NCBI GenBank assembly: GCA_030549175.1
Contig: JAUKUA010000003.1
Span: 6,241,001-6,305,000 of the forward strand
Direction: 5' to 3'
DNA: 64,000 nucleotides
Source of the DNA: Lasiosphaeris hirsuta
Taxonomy: Eukaryota; Ascomycota; Sordariomycetes; Sordariales; Lasiosphaeriaceae
Shown here: in pieces, positions 1 through 12,000 of the stretch
Numbering within the stretch: position 1 is the first letter of the stretch
Layout: each line of letters begins with the position of its first letter
Notes under the pieces: generated by a model
What the model saw: only the letters and a program-made list of their open reading frames with translations
What the model was told of the DNA's origin: nothing
The model's database searches: none
Made by a program: the position numbers and the translations under genes

Positions 1-835
1 TGGCGCGGACACTCCACCCGTCGCCTTCAACACCAGTGCCGTCGTTGAACTTGCCAAAGACAAAGGAGGCAGGCTGGTGGGTGGGCGCCTTGGCGAGCAC
101 GGCAATGCAAATGGCAGTGATGCCGGCACTATGCAGCACAATCGACACATTGTTCAGGTACCTGAGAGCGCGTACGCCAAACGAGTTGACAATGGCGTGG
201 GACAACAGGATGGCAGCATATATCCCGATGGTGACCCTCGGCGTCGGTACAAAGTCGGGATTCTTGACGATAATTGCTGTCGGTACAAGATTGGCAAGAC
301 CAAACGTGATGCCGGTCGTGACGGCAACCTATCGAAGCTTGTTAGCATCAACATCAAATTGCCTAGCTACACCAAGTACTCGGAGAAAAATACCTGTCCG
401 AGCAGATTGTACCAGCCAGTGATCCAGGCGGCGAAGGGCGACCACTTTGCCGGCGCAAGCATTGCCGCCCAAAAGTAAGGTCCTCCGCTAGTCGGAATGG
501 CGGATACGATCTCGGCCATGGCAATCGCTACGAGAAGAGTGAAGAAGGAGACAACTATCCAGCCAATAGACATGACGGCCGGGCCGCCTGTGTTGAGCCC
601 ATAAGAGAAAAGCGTGGTGATGCCCGTGATGACACTCTGCTGCGTGTTAGGTACCGTTTCACCAAAGGGAGCTTCGAGGACTCACGATGATGGAGAATGA
701 GACACCAAAGTTGTGGGCCAACCCCCAGTCGCGCTTCAGCTCTTGCTTGTAGCCAAACTGCGCCAGCCGGTTCTCGTCGCGCTCCTCATCGCTGTTGGAA
801 TTCCGGCGCTCTGCGGCCGGTTCTTCGAGGCCCAT
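1..835 (-). CDS. APC-family amino acid/GABA permease, C-terminus off the left edge
   Basis: Likely plasma-membrane amino acid, GABA or choline permease of the APC superfamily. I read three exons on the minus strand: 835-686, 639-373 and 328-1, with introns 685-640 (GTGAGT...CAG) and 372-329 (GTGTAG...TAG, branch GCTAAC). Phases fit without a shift. The hydrophilic N-terminus carries the family's short block ending in LAHNFGVSFSII. Exon 2 gives YGLNTGGPAVMS and AEIVSAIPTSGGPYFWAAML, the first membrane helices of the GABA/choline permease subgroup. Exon 3 continues with hydrophobic helices. The ATG at 835 is chosen because an in-frame TGA lies a few codons upstream, but a further 5' exon is possible. 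Only about 248 residues of an expected 500 or so are in the window. The substrate cannot be decided from this part. Confidence 0.85.
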
Positions 836-1542
836 GATGCTGTGGAGGCGTCCGATTCAAGCTCGGCTCGGGTGCCGGGTTGCGGCAGTTGGAGCGGACG
901 CAGGCTGATGTCACCACTCGGCACTCACGACTCTAACTAATAGCCCGCGTCTCGTGTCACGGCAGAAAAGTAACTTCAATGGGCAGGAGAAGGAGCAAGC
1001 GGACGTGCAGGGGAAAAAAAAAAGACCAGAAAGGCTCACGAGCTCCACAACAGGTGGAAGGCAGAGGAGGAGAAAGGTCGGAAAGGGTCCAGCCCTTACA
1101 TCATATGGTTGAGCTTATCTGCAGCCATGCTGCGTACAGCGTAGTACATAGGAGCGCCTCGTTCCATTGCTTGATCCAGCGCCGGTCTGCATGGCGGGGC
1201 ATGGCATGGTGGGCATGGTGGGCCTGAGGGGCCCAGGGCGGGCTCAGGAGCCACTCAGCTGATGGACAAGACAGAGACAGGTAAAAGAAACCTTTTCAGG
1301 GAAAAGGATCCCACACCATGGGCACTCATGGCAAGCATGCCTGCCTTAGCTCTGCAATCGGCGACGGATACGACCTCGGGCCCCGATAAATGGGCCGAGT
1401 CGAGACCGACAGCGATAGCGATAGCGATAGCACCATGGTAAGGTGGGCTGGAAATGGGGGAAGACAGGAGAGCTGTCGGCGGCGCCGATGACCCGGGACA
1501 GATATGAGATGTCGCATGGAGGAACAGATGCATCGCAGCAGC

Positions 1543-1579
<37 letters not shown>

Positions 1580-2681
1580 CAAGAGCAGCGATCCAGGTAA
1601 TACCGATTCCGGGAACTAGCCGATCAAAGACACTTTAGTTTGAGCTGTCAGATGAAAGACCGACGGCATGGTCAGCTACCCAGGCGTGCCAGGCAGGGCC
1701 TAGTGAGAGAGCTGGGAAAGCTGGACGAGCGGGAGAGCTTGTGCCAGAGCTTATCGCCTGGCGATCCCAAATTGGAAGGTGCGAACGAAACATGGCATGG
1801 CGAATGAGACGGGTATTTTGTGGTTGGTCGTGTGTTTTGATGGGGGAGAGCGTCCAAAGGCAGTGGAGCCATCCATGCGGAGGCCCATGGGTCGATGACT
1901 CGCAGAGCGTTGCAACGTGGGGGGAAGCACAAGGGGGGTGTGCAGAATCGTTCCGTTGCTATTGGTCAACTTGCCGAGGTTACTCTCAAGCTCAAGCCCA
2001 GCTTGGTTTGCAGCGCGGTCTTGTGTGGGGTTAAGCTCAGCAGAAGCAAAGCTCCAGACAAGCTTCCCCGCCAAACACCTCGGCGCTGTCTCAAAGTTCA
2101 AGGTCCCACTCGCCCTTGGCAACTCCAAAACCATCAATGCAAGATCGCGAGATCGCCTTCAAGACATAGATCCCAAATGTGTTTTTACTGAATATGGTTC
2201 GATTGAATTTCCAGCGGAACAAGGAACCTTTTTTTTTTTTTTTTCCGCGGTGCTACGCCTTGTTGGTTGCATGTCGCACACACCCATCACAAGTTGCGCT
2301 CCCGAACTTTTTAACTCTAGGCCGGCCGCAGCAATTCGAAGACATCCCAAGACACAATCGCCACACCAGCTTTCATTTGCTACAATTGGCACACCAATTG
2401 GCACGAATAACTGGTAGCCCTGTGAAAATGCTTGAGAACGAGCGACGAAACATTGAGGGAGAGGAAAATTGGACGGGCGAGAGGGGGGGGGGTGGGAGAG
2501 GTTATACTCGCGCCAAGTGGAGCGAGCCTCAGGTTCTTGCTTGGACACACAATGGAACAAGAGCAGCCCCGATTCATCGCAAGCAGGAACGCCGCCAGCA
2601 GTGCGAAACTTGATTTGATTTCGATATTGTACGATAGCTAACACGGTACCATGCAAGACGGCCCGACCCTTCACCGAATCA
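836..2681. other. Intergenic, low-complexity tracts, no gene seen
   Basis: This stretch holds the 5' flank of the permease and the 3' flank of the next gene. I find no reading frame with recognisable domains. It contains simple repeats: a GCGATA triplicate at 1411-1431, a GCA microsatellite (separate entry), a T16 run at 2229-2244 and a G10 run at 2483-2492. Confidence 0.6.
1543..1575. repeat. (GCA)n microsatellite, about 11 units
   Basis: An uninterrupted GCA/CAG trinucleotide run preceded by two imperfect units. It is in non-coding sequence upstream of the permease and is a likely polymorphic marker. Confidence 0.95.
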
Positions 2682-3434
2682 CTACAGCACGCCCAGCGCG
2701 CGGAAGAAGGCATCAACCGACCCAACAGGTATATAAGCGGCGTACTCCCTCGCCCACCATGACGCAATCGACCCCGACCTGTACCGATCGAGCAGCACGA
2801 GCCTGCCCCCCTCGTACCCATCCGCGCCCCGTGCGCCCCTCCCATCCCCCCTCAGCTCGCCGAACCCGAGAAACTCCAAGACCCACGGACCCTGCATCAG
2901 GGCCAGGATACCGACGGCGACGACGGTAGCGAACCCGTCATCGACCCCGCCTCTGCACCGTCCGAACCGGAACTCGTCGGTCGCCACGTCGGTCGCCTCG
3001 TCGAGCGCCTGACCCATGGCCTCGCCCAGGTGTCGCCCGCCGAGGTGCCGCGCCCCGTCCGCGACCAGGTCGATGACGTCGTCCAGGCACGCCTCGACGA
3101 GCTCCCGAGTCCACCGCCGGTCGCCGAGCGCCTCGTTGACGCGCCGCACTAACACGTGGTCGCTGTAGTCGGCGCGGCGCAGCAGGCGGACCACCTCGGC
3201 GGCGATATCCTCGTCGGTGCGGTAAGGGGCCGGCGGTGGCGCTGGGTACATGGTGCCGTATGATGGGGTGTCGGAGATGTATGGGTACGGCGGCCGGCTT
3301 GCCGCCCCGTATGTCATCATGTCGGGTTGGTAGGGGGTCTTGTCGGAGTAGAGGGCGAGCTTCTCGCTCGGAGTGGGGTCTGGCTCGCCTCGGCGGCCAA
3401 AGAGGCATGCCATCATGGAGCGGATGAAATCCAT
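2682..3434 (-). CDS. Interferon-induced 6-16 (Ifi-6-16)-like small membrane protein
   Basis: A single-exon protein of 250 aa. The N-terminal third is Pro/Tyr-rich and probably disordered. Residues about 75-165 are charged and helical (DEDIAAEVVRLLRRADYSDH). From about 165 there is a hydrophobic stretch (TVVAVGILALMQGPWVLEFL), a Gly-rich linker and a C-terminal block GSIASWWAREYAAYIPVGS. A hydrophobic helix ending in PWVLEFLGFG followed by a GS-A-W block near the C-terminus is the layout I associate with fungal members of the Ifi-6-16/ISG12 family. These are small membrane proteins of unclear role, often placed at mitochondria or ER. The match is from memory of the family pattern, so the function is uncertain. 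A C20 tract (coding sense) sits 15 nt upstream of the ATG. Confidence 0.6.
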   Translation of the reverse strand: MDFIRSMMACLFGRRGEPDPTPSEKLALYSDKTPYQPDMMTYGAASRPPYPYISDTPSYGTMYPAPPPAPYRTDEDIAAEVVRLLRRADYSDHVLVRRVNEALGDRRWTRELVEACLDDVIDLVADGARHLGGRHLGEAMGQALDEATDVATDEFRFGRCRGGVDDGFATVVAVGILALMQGPWVLEFLGFGELRGDGRGARGADGYEGGRLVLLDRYRSGSIASWWAREYAAYIPVGSVDAFFRALGVL

Positions 3435-3449
3435 TGTGTCTGGTATTGA

Positions 3450-3469
3450 GGGGGGGGGGGGGGGGGGGG
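3450..3469. repeat. G20/C20 homopolymer just upstream of the Ifi-6-16-like start codon
   Basis: Twenty consecutive G on the plus strand, that is C20 in the sense of the gene starting at 3434, ending 15 nt before its ATG. It probably lies in the 5' leader or core promoter. It is a length-unstable sequence. Confidence 0.95.
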
Positions 3470-4780
3470 ATTGATGCTGAGGCTCTATGACCGTTGAATG
3501 GAGTCAACACAGGTGGGTTCTGGAGACAAGATATCTCGATCTCAGTCGAGTCCGCTGGGACAATGGAAACGGAGGAGGTGAGAGCGGCGATGGGCGAGAC
3601 GGGCGTCCCCTCAAGTACTCCTCATTCTCTCCCCGATCGCTCGTCCGCGCGGGGAAGCCAGAGCCTCGCAAAGCCGCAGAAAACTCGGGATGCACATAGA
3701 AGATTGTTAGGCAGCCAGCAGGCCGCCGCAGCACTTGCTGGTGATAGTCGTCCATTCCTGGCGAGATATCAGGCTGTGCCCAGCCTGCCTACTGGTGAGA
3801 AGGTAGGACAACTCCGCCCAGGCAAAGCGGCCAGCTTTTGTTCGGCCCACCCATCTTTCCAAAATGCCGATCTAGATTCGTCACTCATGGCTTCTTGCAT
3901 GGGGGGCTGTGCTGCGAACGAAGTGGCACTGGGGCAGACAACTGAGGCAGACAGAGTCCAAAGCCTTGCCGTGAACTGATACGTAGTTTCGGAACCCCTC
4001 ACCAAACACACCCCGGGACGAAATAACAATTGCTTCACTGGAGTTAGTATGCCGAGGTTTGCCGGAGATGCAGCTGAAGCGAGGCTGTCCGTCTTACATT
4101 GCCCCTATTGGCGCAGATGCGCTATGTTGCCTGGAATACCAAGAACGGACAAAACCAACAGCTGTGGGACGACGCACCACGCTGCTCGGGTTGGAGAAAT
4201 GGCCAATCCCAAGGCTGGAGGATGCATGACGACGGGCTGCATGAGCAGGTCAAGTTGACCGCGCCCCGCCGCAGCAAAGCAGTGTTGACGATAAGCAGCC
4301 GGTAGACGTATCAAAAGTCATGTTCTGCAATGGGCGCGCTCCTGGCGACTAATGAACTTGGAGTCGTACCGTACCGTTTGCACCACGAGAGAGCTGGTTA
4401 GCCTCGATGGCGCGTGATTCGGAAACTCAAACACCACAGTAGCCCATGTTATGAGTCAGATTCCGGAAGCAAATGCCCAGTGGAATTGGGTTGGACGAGA
4501 ATACTGAATCATGTTCAGTTGCGAAACAGTTTATCAGAAACTGTTTGCTGGTATCCATCTAATTACAAAGCGTCCGGCCTTGGGCCAACAGGTGTACATA
4601 AACAATAGAGTAGAAGCGAGCGGCTTGGCATCGAGCATCGTAGTGACTCCTGTGTCAAGCTCGAGCGAAGCGCAACTCACCATCCCCTGACCAAAGTAAC
4701 CATAACCCCGGGCGCCGAGGCTCTTGAGCAAGAAAGGGCATAGGCGACGAAAGATGTTGCCGAGTAATGACAGACCGCAC
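3470..4780. other. Intergenic, no gene recognised
   Basis: This is the promoter side of the Ifi-6-16-like gene and the 3' flank of RPA43. Short open frames on both strands show no domain, signal or conserved composition. I support no gene here. Confidence 0.55.
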
Positions 4781-6304
4781 CTAATCATCGGGGGTGCCCG
4801 GCTGACTTCCCTTGTACAGGATCGTCCGCTTCCCACTGTCTTCCTCCTCCTCCTCCCTTCCTAGCTTCGTCATACTGAACTCGGGCACTCGCCTCGCCAA
4901 GGGCCGGAGCAGGCCGCTCGAGTTTTGCCTGAGGCGCCGCCTCTTCTCCATCTCCCGCTCCTCGGCGGCTAGTGTCCGCTCGGCATCGTCGTCGAGGAAT
5001 GTACCCTCGATGCTCATGTAGCCGTATTCACCAGCGAGACCAACGTCGTAGTTCTTGATGCGGAACCGGAGTTTCCCGGTCACCTTTCGGTTATGCTCGT
5101 CGACCCAATAACCCGTCGTGTGCATCTGCTCCACAACTTGCAAATCCTTGCCACCAAAGGCATCTCTATCCTCCTGCTTTTCGGCCACATCCCCGTCCCT
5201 GAACATGTCAACGTCTTTGTGGGCACTAGCCGGTTCGTGGAGCTCAACCCATTTCCAGCCCTTGGGCAGACGCTTTGCCTCGATGCTGGCATTGAACTTG
5301 TTCCAGCACACGACGCCGATATGTCCCTCGCTCTGCAGCTGCAAGACGCCTTCCATCCACTTGCCACGACCCGGAACGAATAGTTGGGCTTCGAGGGTAA
5401 GCCAGCCGAAGCAGACAGCGTACTCGTCAACAGAGTGCAGCAGAGCCGGGGTTTCGTCAGTGGGCGGATACCTGATACTAGCTTTGGCGGGTTTCTCAGA
5501 GAGATTCAGGTTAGAATAACTGAGCAGTACGCCGCGGAAGGTGGGCGAGTATTGATTGAGAAGAGGATCAAGATGTTGAGCAGCGACATTGGTGAGCGGC
5601 TTGTCGAGCCCGACAGGGAAGAAGGGCACAAAGAGCGAGACGGTCTGGGTGAAGAAAGGATAAGCAGAGCCGGATTCTGGGCTTTTCGATTTGGACGCCA
5701 ATCGGGGTTGGTCAAGATCCATTATTGCATCGTCATCAGAGATCTCGGGGGCGGCAAGACGCTTCTTTTTCTCCCTGGACTTCTCCTTGCCTTTGCTCTT
5801 GTCCTTTTTCTTCCCAGACTTTGTAGGTGCTTCGGACTCCAGGTCCTGGGCATGCTCCTCCAACTTGGACTTCTTGGCTTTCTTCTCCCGCTTGCTCCCT
5901 GGCTCCTCCGCTATTGGTTCTTCCGGGAGGTCGATTTCCATGTCGTCGTCCTCTTGCTTTAGCAAGGTGTGCTTCTTGCTTTTCCTCGACTTCTTCGAGC
6001 CATTGACTGGGGTTGCGGCTGGCTGCGCTTCCTCGTCATGGAAGTCCTCATGACCCCGGCTTCTCTTGCTTTTCTTTGTAGGGGTCTCACTCTTCAGCTG
6101 TGACTGAGAGACTTCATCATCGGTTTCCTGCTTCTCGGTCTTCGTTTTCCTGGATTTTCGCGGGGTCTTGTCGATAGCGGCGGCGTCCTCTTCTCTCGCT
6201 CGCTTCTTCTTGTGCTCTGACCTTTCGCGCTTCAGCTTCTTTCCGGTTTTTATGCTGGCAGAAATGTCCGCTGGATGCGAGTCGTCAATCGCAGCGGGAG
6301 ACAT
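4781..6304 (-). CDS. RPA43: DNA-directed RNA polymerase I subunit RPA43
   Basis: Subunit of RNA polymerase I, which transcribes rDNA in the nucleolus. With RPA14-type partners it forms the stalk (counterpart of Rpb4/Rpb7) and contacts the initiation factor Rrn3. A single exon of 507 aa from the ATG at 6304, chosen for its CCGCC context; an in-frame ATG 14 codons upstream (6346) is a weaker alternative. Residues about 1-210 are Lys/Glu-rich and disordered with many nuclear/nucleolar-type basic clusters (KKSKRSRG, KKKDKSKGKEK). The folded part follows: an SHS2-like domain with SLFVPFFPVGLDKPL and the GVLLSYSNLNL segment, then an OB-fold region with WMEGVLQLQSEGHIGVVCWN and a C-terminal GYWVDEHNRKVTGKLRFRI block typical of the family. 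The tail is acidic (EEEEEDSG). It is longer than yeast Rpa43 because of the N-terminal extension. Confidence 0.93.
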   Translation of the reverse strand: MSPAAIDDSHPADISASIKTGKKLKRERSEHKKKRAREEDAAAIDKTPRKSRKTKTEKQETDDEVSQSQLKSETPTKKSKRSRGHEDFHDEEAQPAATPVNGSKKSRKSKKHTLLKQEDDDMEIDLPEEPIAEEPGSKREKKAKKSKLEEHAQDLESEAPTKSGKKKDKSKGKEKSREKKKRLAAPEISDDDAIMDLDQPRLASKSKSPESGSAYPFFTQTVSLFVPFFPVGLDKPLTNVAAQHLDPLLNQYSPTFRGVLLSYSNLNLSEKPAKASIRYPPTDETPALLHSVDEYAVCFGWLTLEAQLFVPGRGKWMEGVLQLQSEGHIGVVCWNKFNASIEAKRLPKGWKWVELHEPASAHKDVDMFRDGDVAEKQEDRDAFGGKDLQVVEQMHTTGYWVDEHNRKVTGKLRFRIKNYDVGLAGEYGYMSIEGTFLDDDAERTLAAEEREMEKRRRLRQNSSGLLRPLARRVPEFSMTKLGREEEEEDSGKRTILYKGSQPGTPDD

Positions 6305-7580
6305 GGCGGGCAGCACAATATGAAGAAGGTGTTGCCGTGCTTGCAAATCTCCACTGGGGCTTGGTCGTGGCTAAAATTCGGCCGCGATTTGGAGGGGAAA
6401 ATTTGGGTTTCGTAAGAAAACTCTCTTTGGGCTTCGTCTTCACTTCCTATTTTTCTGGGATGCCATGCGATGAATCTGCCGTTTTGATTGGCTTAATCTC
6501 GCCGAGTTTTTTTTTTCCGGCTCACCCATCCCGATTTGAACGTCCATGTTAACTGCGCATGTATGGATGGTCACAGCCCATATGATTCGCCTGTCTTCGT
6601 TTTGCTCTCCACTTGAGCACGTGAAGTAACAAGGGTGGATATCTACCAAAAGTTTATCGTTTACCCTGGGTGCCTTGGCTTGTCTGGGTACTTCTCACGC
6701 TTGACCGAGAGGGAATCTCTGCTCACCTTTCTGCGGTGCCTGCCGGCAGTGGCAGGAAGTGGGGTAAATGTGCAGTAAGATGGAAGGAGCCATGGAAGCC
6801 CAAGCGCAATTCGTCAGCCAGTGGCAGTTTGATGCCCACCAACGACAACCTCGAGCATGCATCAATTGATGGAAACGAGAAGGAGCCAATCTGGAAGAGA
6901 GAATTTGGGGAAGGCAATCGAACGCTGCTCATCAATTTGGTCGCCGATTGGCGCATGCAGCAAAATGCAGCCGAATGCAGCCGAATGCTTGATCAAATAT
7001 GCGAATGAGAAATACCGTGTCGTAGAAATGCTTGTTGTAAATCAACGTCACTCGCAACGCTCGCCCTCGAGCAAATACCACCCAGTTTCGCCAGCGAGCA
7101 GCCATAGCACCGTGATTTCCAATCCTCTCTTCAACATGGCGATCGAAAAAGATTATATATGCCCGCATACGCGCAACTTTCACCATGAAGCATGGCCCTC
7201 TAGACGATCAATCGTCACTGTGCTCGGTGAGGGCCGCGACGGACCTTGGGAGACGCGGGGCGGGGCACAAGAAAAGGAGGGGCAATTCTGACGTTGCCCT
7301 CGCAATTTGCCCATCCGGAAATTGGAAAGCTTCAAACGCTGCCCGTGTTTACGCCGATGCTCCAACTCAAGGCTCGGATGACGTGCTTTTATACAACAGA
7401 TAAAGACGCTCATTATCTCGACCACCCCGACCAACCTGCACTCGCAATTCACCACAACTAAGTCGAAGTCAAGCACACGAGTCATCAAGGCACCGCCTAA
7501 CTTTCCCCGGAGCATTCACTGAAGCTGACAAGCTCAAACAAAACCGACATCAACCGCCAACCCGCCCACTCGAATCGACC
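6305..7580. promoter_or_regulatory. Divergent promoter region between RPA43 and the NmrA-like gene
   Basis: About 1.3 kb separate the two diverging start codons. It must hold both promoters. A tract of nine T lies near 6508-6516 and the short direct repeat ATGCAGCCGA occurs twice near 6965-6985. I see no gene with recognisable content. Confidence 0.5.
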
Positions 7581-8593
7581 ATGGCATCCTTGGCTCCCTC
7601 CAAGATCCTCGTCATCGGCGGCACCGGTATCATAGGCAAGTACATCACAGCCTCGCTACTCCGCGCCAAGCCCGCCTTCGACCAGGTAATACTGTTCACG
7701 TCGGCCAACACAGTCGCTACCAAGGGCGACATTCTCGAGAAGTGGAAGGCCGAGGGCCTCTCTATCATTGTCGGCGACTTTGAGTCCGATTCAGACGTAG
7801 CAGCTGCGTTCGCCCAAGTCGACACCGTTATCTCCGCCCTGGGCCGCAGCGTCCTCCATCACCAGATCCGCCTCCTGCAACTCGCTGAGGAGTCAGGCAC
7901 CGTTCAATGGTTCCTCCCATCCGAGTTTGGCACCGATATCGAGCACAACGACAAGAGCCCCAACGAGGCTCCCCACCAGAACAAGCTCAAAGTGCGCAAG
8001 TACGTCCGTGAGCAGATCAAGAGGCTCAAGATCACCTATGTCGTGACCGGCCCCTATTTTGACATGTGGGTCAATACCCAGCCCGGCGTCGAGATTACCG
8101 GCGGCTTTGTGCCCGACAAGAAGGAAGCCTACCTTATCGACGATGGCAACACCAAAGTCGGCTTTTGCACAATGTGGGAGTGAGTCAATCCCTATTCCCC
8201 CTTACACCTTTGGGTGCAGAGCTGACAGGCCGCAGTGTGGGCAAATTCGTCGTGGCAACACTGCAGCATCCCCAAGAATCCTTTGGCAAGGCACTGAAAG
8301 TTCAATCCTTTATTGTGACCCCTAACGAAGTCTTGGCCGAGTACGAAAAGCAGACAGGATCCCGATGGAAGGTCACCAGAACCTCCTTGGACGATATCAG
8401 GAGCCTGGAAGCCAAGCTGTTGGCTGAGGGCAAGCCGGCAGCTATCGCCCTGCGAAGGATATGGGCTGAAGGCGGCACACTATATGCCAAGAACGACAAC
8501 GAGCTTCTTGGCTTGGGGCCAGAGGATCTGGATTCGCTGGAAGTTGGTGTCAAAAAGGCGCTCGCAGGCGGGTGGAAGAAAGATGCCTTTTGA
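7581..8593 (+). CDS. NmrA-like / isoflavone reductase-like NAD(P)-binding protein
   Basis: Two exons, 7581-8179 and 8236-8593, with intron 8180-8235 (GTGAGT, branch GCTGAC, CAG), giving 318 aa. The N-terminus ILVIGGTGIIGKYIT is the GxxGxxG dinucleotide-binding loop of an atypical short-chain dehydrogenase. It is followed by an acidic strand-end (IIVGDFES), the VISALGRS segment and the WFLPSEFGTD block that marks the isoflavone reductase/PCBER-like side of the NmrA family. The region VTGPYFDMWVN lies before the substrate pocket. Members reduce phenylpropanoid-like substrates or act as redox-sensing regulators, and the substrate here cannot be told. The ATG has a strong context (GACCATGG). It ends 433 bp from the stop of the converging receptor gene. 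Confidence 0.88.
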
Positions 8594-9026
8594 GTCTGGG
8601 TTTGCATTGAGCATGGCAAATGAGACGTTGCAGCAAAAATACCAGCAAACTCTGCATTCCTGTATGTAGGTACGTAAGAAGAGCTTCAGTCAAAGGATCG
8701 AGATTATATTATCAGGAGTACAGTTTAGATGTGTTCGACAACTCGCCTCACACTGTGAGGCTCACAGTGCGCCCCAGTCTTCTTTTCTTTTTTTTGTTAC
8801 CGTGCCACCTTAAAACCACGACATGGCATCCTGCTCAATCTCATTCCTATCCCTGGAAGGGCTTTTAAAACTCTAGATATGCTTCTTTTGACGATAAATA
8901 TGTCTTCCGTCGCCATTGACCCGGTCCAGCGACCGAGGGCCTCTGATGAGGTCCTTAAAACCACAGCCTCATTCCCAAGAGGAACCAATCATGGCAACCC
9001 ACCAGCACCGCAAACCAACACAGCCT
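8594..9026. other. Convergent 3' flanks, no gene seen
   Basis: Short spacer between the stops of the NmrA-like gene (+) and the NACHT receptor (-). It contains a T-rich run near 8779-8796. I see no coding content. Confidence 0.6.
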
Positions 9027-12000
9027 CTATGCCGTGAATGGCTCGGGTGGCTTGCTCATCAACCTGAGTATCGCCTTTCGCAATGGCAAGTCTTTGGCCT
9101 CTTCAAGCTTGTCTTCTTCCAGCGCCGGTGCGCGCACCGCAATCTTCTTCAAACATTTGAGAAGACCTGGCACGCGGTACTCCCTTTCCTCACCCTGGCC
9201 GTTCTCGACTTGCTCATGAGGAAGAAGCTGGATCTGGTCGAGACACCTGAGGACGTCATCAGCATCTTCGGCCGTCGCCGGGACAAGTGCTTTGCCGTCC
9301 CTATCTCCTACCAGACTCATCGAAGGCATATTCGTGATGGTGAAGCCAAAGGCGACAAGTTTCATATGTCGTTTAGGCTTTACGGCTTCGAGCGTACGGA
9401 GGGCCAGTTGAGATGCAACATAACCTGGATCGTTTGCTGCGTCAGGTACTGCCGTTGTCGCCTTGAGGCATAGTTCTGCAAGAGATGCTAAGTCGGTTTC
9501 GAGAGTGAGCCAAACACACGCCTGGCGAGCATACATGGTCTCAATAGCGCCCAAACAGTGAACATTTGGCAGCCAACAATGGTCATCGTCCGTGCCCCTT
9601 CGCCTAAGTGTAAATGTAACTTTTTCCTCGAGGGAGAAAGATGAGTCGAGATACAGTTTCAGGACCTTTGGTAGCCCTGGCAAGCTTGGCTGGTTCTTCG
9701 GCCAGTGTCTGTTCCCGGCGTAAATGTTTAAAAGAGCCAAAAATAACAGTGGCTCCCTAGTATCTTGATCCTCGAGATCACAGACGCGACGGCCACCCAA
9801 AATCCCCTCGATGATGAGGGCCTTTCCGCTGTACTCCACGGCCTGCCCTATGTTTGGGTCGGTGGACGCCGCCACAAACAAATACCTCTTCGCCAGAGGC
9901 GTCAAAGTAGCCTCCGGGTCGGTCAAGACTGTATAGTCTGTTAAAAATGAAATCGTCTTCTCAAGGCCGAATGATGCCGAGACGCCATAGAAATCCAGCG
10001 CCGTATGGATGACCTGAGCCGAATCGTATCCTGTAGAGCCCACACGCCATTTTCCGGTATCGTATAACTTCTTGCAGGCCATCATTAACCCTAGTCCTTC
10101 GTGATCCAATAATTTTGCTGATGTCCAAAGCTGGTGAATAGCACCCATGACGAAATATTCAGAGATTGCCGAGTAAGCCTTTGTCTGCCGATGACCGGAC
10201 ACTTGGAGGCAGACCCCGGCAAGAAATGCCTTCATGAGGTTGAGAGTACGATCTCCGGGTGGCGTTTTGTCATAAGCCAAGATCTTTTGGCCTTCTGGTG
10301 TATTCTCCAAGAACTCGACCGCCGATCGATGGACAAAGCCGACTAATCTCCCGTCCGAGCCGATTTCCAAGAGGCCGGCTGTGCGGGTTACGATCCGTCT
10401 TGAGGTCGTTTGGCAATCGGCTTCAACTTTCTCGGGTGAAAATGCCGTATAGTCTTCCAAGATGGCGCTTGCTTTGGAAGGATTTGAGGCTAGCATAACA
10501 TGGAAAACTTCGATGAGACTGTATCCCACGGCGAATTCGGACCAGTCCCGCACCATGTTGAAGTAACGCGCCGCCTCTTCTCTGTAAAGACGCTGATCGT
10601 CATTCATTCGGAACCACATCTCCTGATAAAGTGAGTTCAACCCGGCGGGCAGACCTTCCAGGCGGAGCTTCAGTTCTGCCACCTTGTCCCCGTTTGTTAT
10701 TCCCCTCGATAGGCTCCGCGTAGCTAGGGCGAGCCAGAGGAAGACGCCATCGGCCTTGTCGCAAAGTGCATCAATCAGGTCATGATACGACCCCAAAAGA
10801 TCTGGTCCAAGGTCGGGTCGTAGCAAGTTGGCCTCTGCGTAAACCTTCATGTCCAACCTAGTGACATCCTGCAAACGAAGGGTTGGCATGCTGTCTAGCT
10901 GCCTCTTGAACTCGGGCTCCAGACGACTCGATACACACAGCTTGACATTGTCGATAGTTGCAAGCTTGTTGACTAGCCGGAGGAGATTGGTCGGTGTGTC
11001 AATCATGTTGTTGTCAAAATCGCCGATCTCGTCGAGGCCGTCGAGGAAAATAAATACGGGTCTGTCGGATTTGGCAAACCAGGTAAATACGACCTTCTCA
11101 AGCTCCTCCCTCAGCCAGTCGGATTGTGAGTCTTTGTAAAAGGTCATTGGCAACTGGTCGAGAAACGCGTCTAATATCTGCTGCTGAGCTGACAAAAACT
11201 GTTGTACCAAGGCAAGAAGAATGCCACGGATACTTCTCTGCAAATAGATACCGGCAGCCCATAAAAAATGAGACAAAACCAAGGGGCCTTTGCGGTTGCT
11301 GCTCGCCGAGCCCAGAGGCCAGGCTTGGCGCTCTGCGACGAGAAACTTCATCAGCGTGCTCTTGCCCGACCCGGCTTTGCCCTGGATCCAATAGATTTTG
11401 TCGCTAGGGGACTTGAGCCAGCAAGGAAAGCACTTCCAGGCCACATTGGGGAAGCTACCGGCGTGGGAGCAGTCCGGATGGAGGTGGGATCTATCCGGTC
11501 GTTTTGACACGGTTACCTCGGTGGTGGTGTCCCCAAGCCAGGGGCGGATTCCGTCCATTATCCATCGGTAAGTGCCTTCGTGGGATTGCGATATCTGACC
11601 AAAACGCTCGTTCATAGCGCCATATCTTAGGCTTCGAAGTAACTTGTCCCGTCTTTGCCACATGGTTGGACCGGACTGCATCATTTCTAAGACTAGGGCG
11701 ATGTCTTGCTGAGCGAGAGCCGTACTTTGGTGGGATAAAGCCACCATCTCGCGGGTCTTGGATGACTCAGACCGGACGACATCTATAATGGCATCTCCTT
11801 TCACGTGGATCAGTTCCTGTATGCGTGTTTGACCCTCGGCGTAGCCCTGGATAAAGTCTCTCAGAGTCTCACCCAGGTCGTGGAAACCTGCCTCTTGCTG
11901 AATACTGATGGCAGTGCTCTTGTCGCTATCGTCCCGGATGTTGTTAGCTATGCCCGGTGCCTGCCGACACCAGGGGCTGGGTGTGTTGGAGCTTACCAAA

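Noticed and set aside
36..478. Two overlapping plus-strand open frames at the left edge
   Set aside because: They are antisense to the permease exons, whose protein pattern and introns are convincing.
6440..7515. Several 60-144-codon frames between RPA43 and the NmrA-like gene
   Set aside because: Overlapping on both strands, no domains, no coherent exon structure; most likely promoter DNA.
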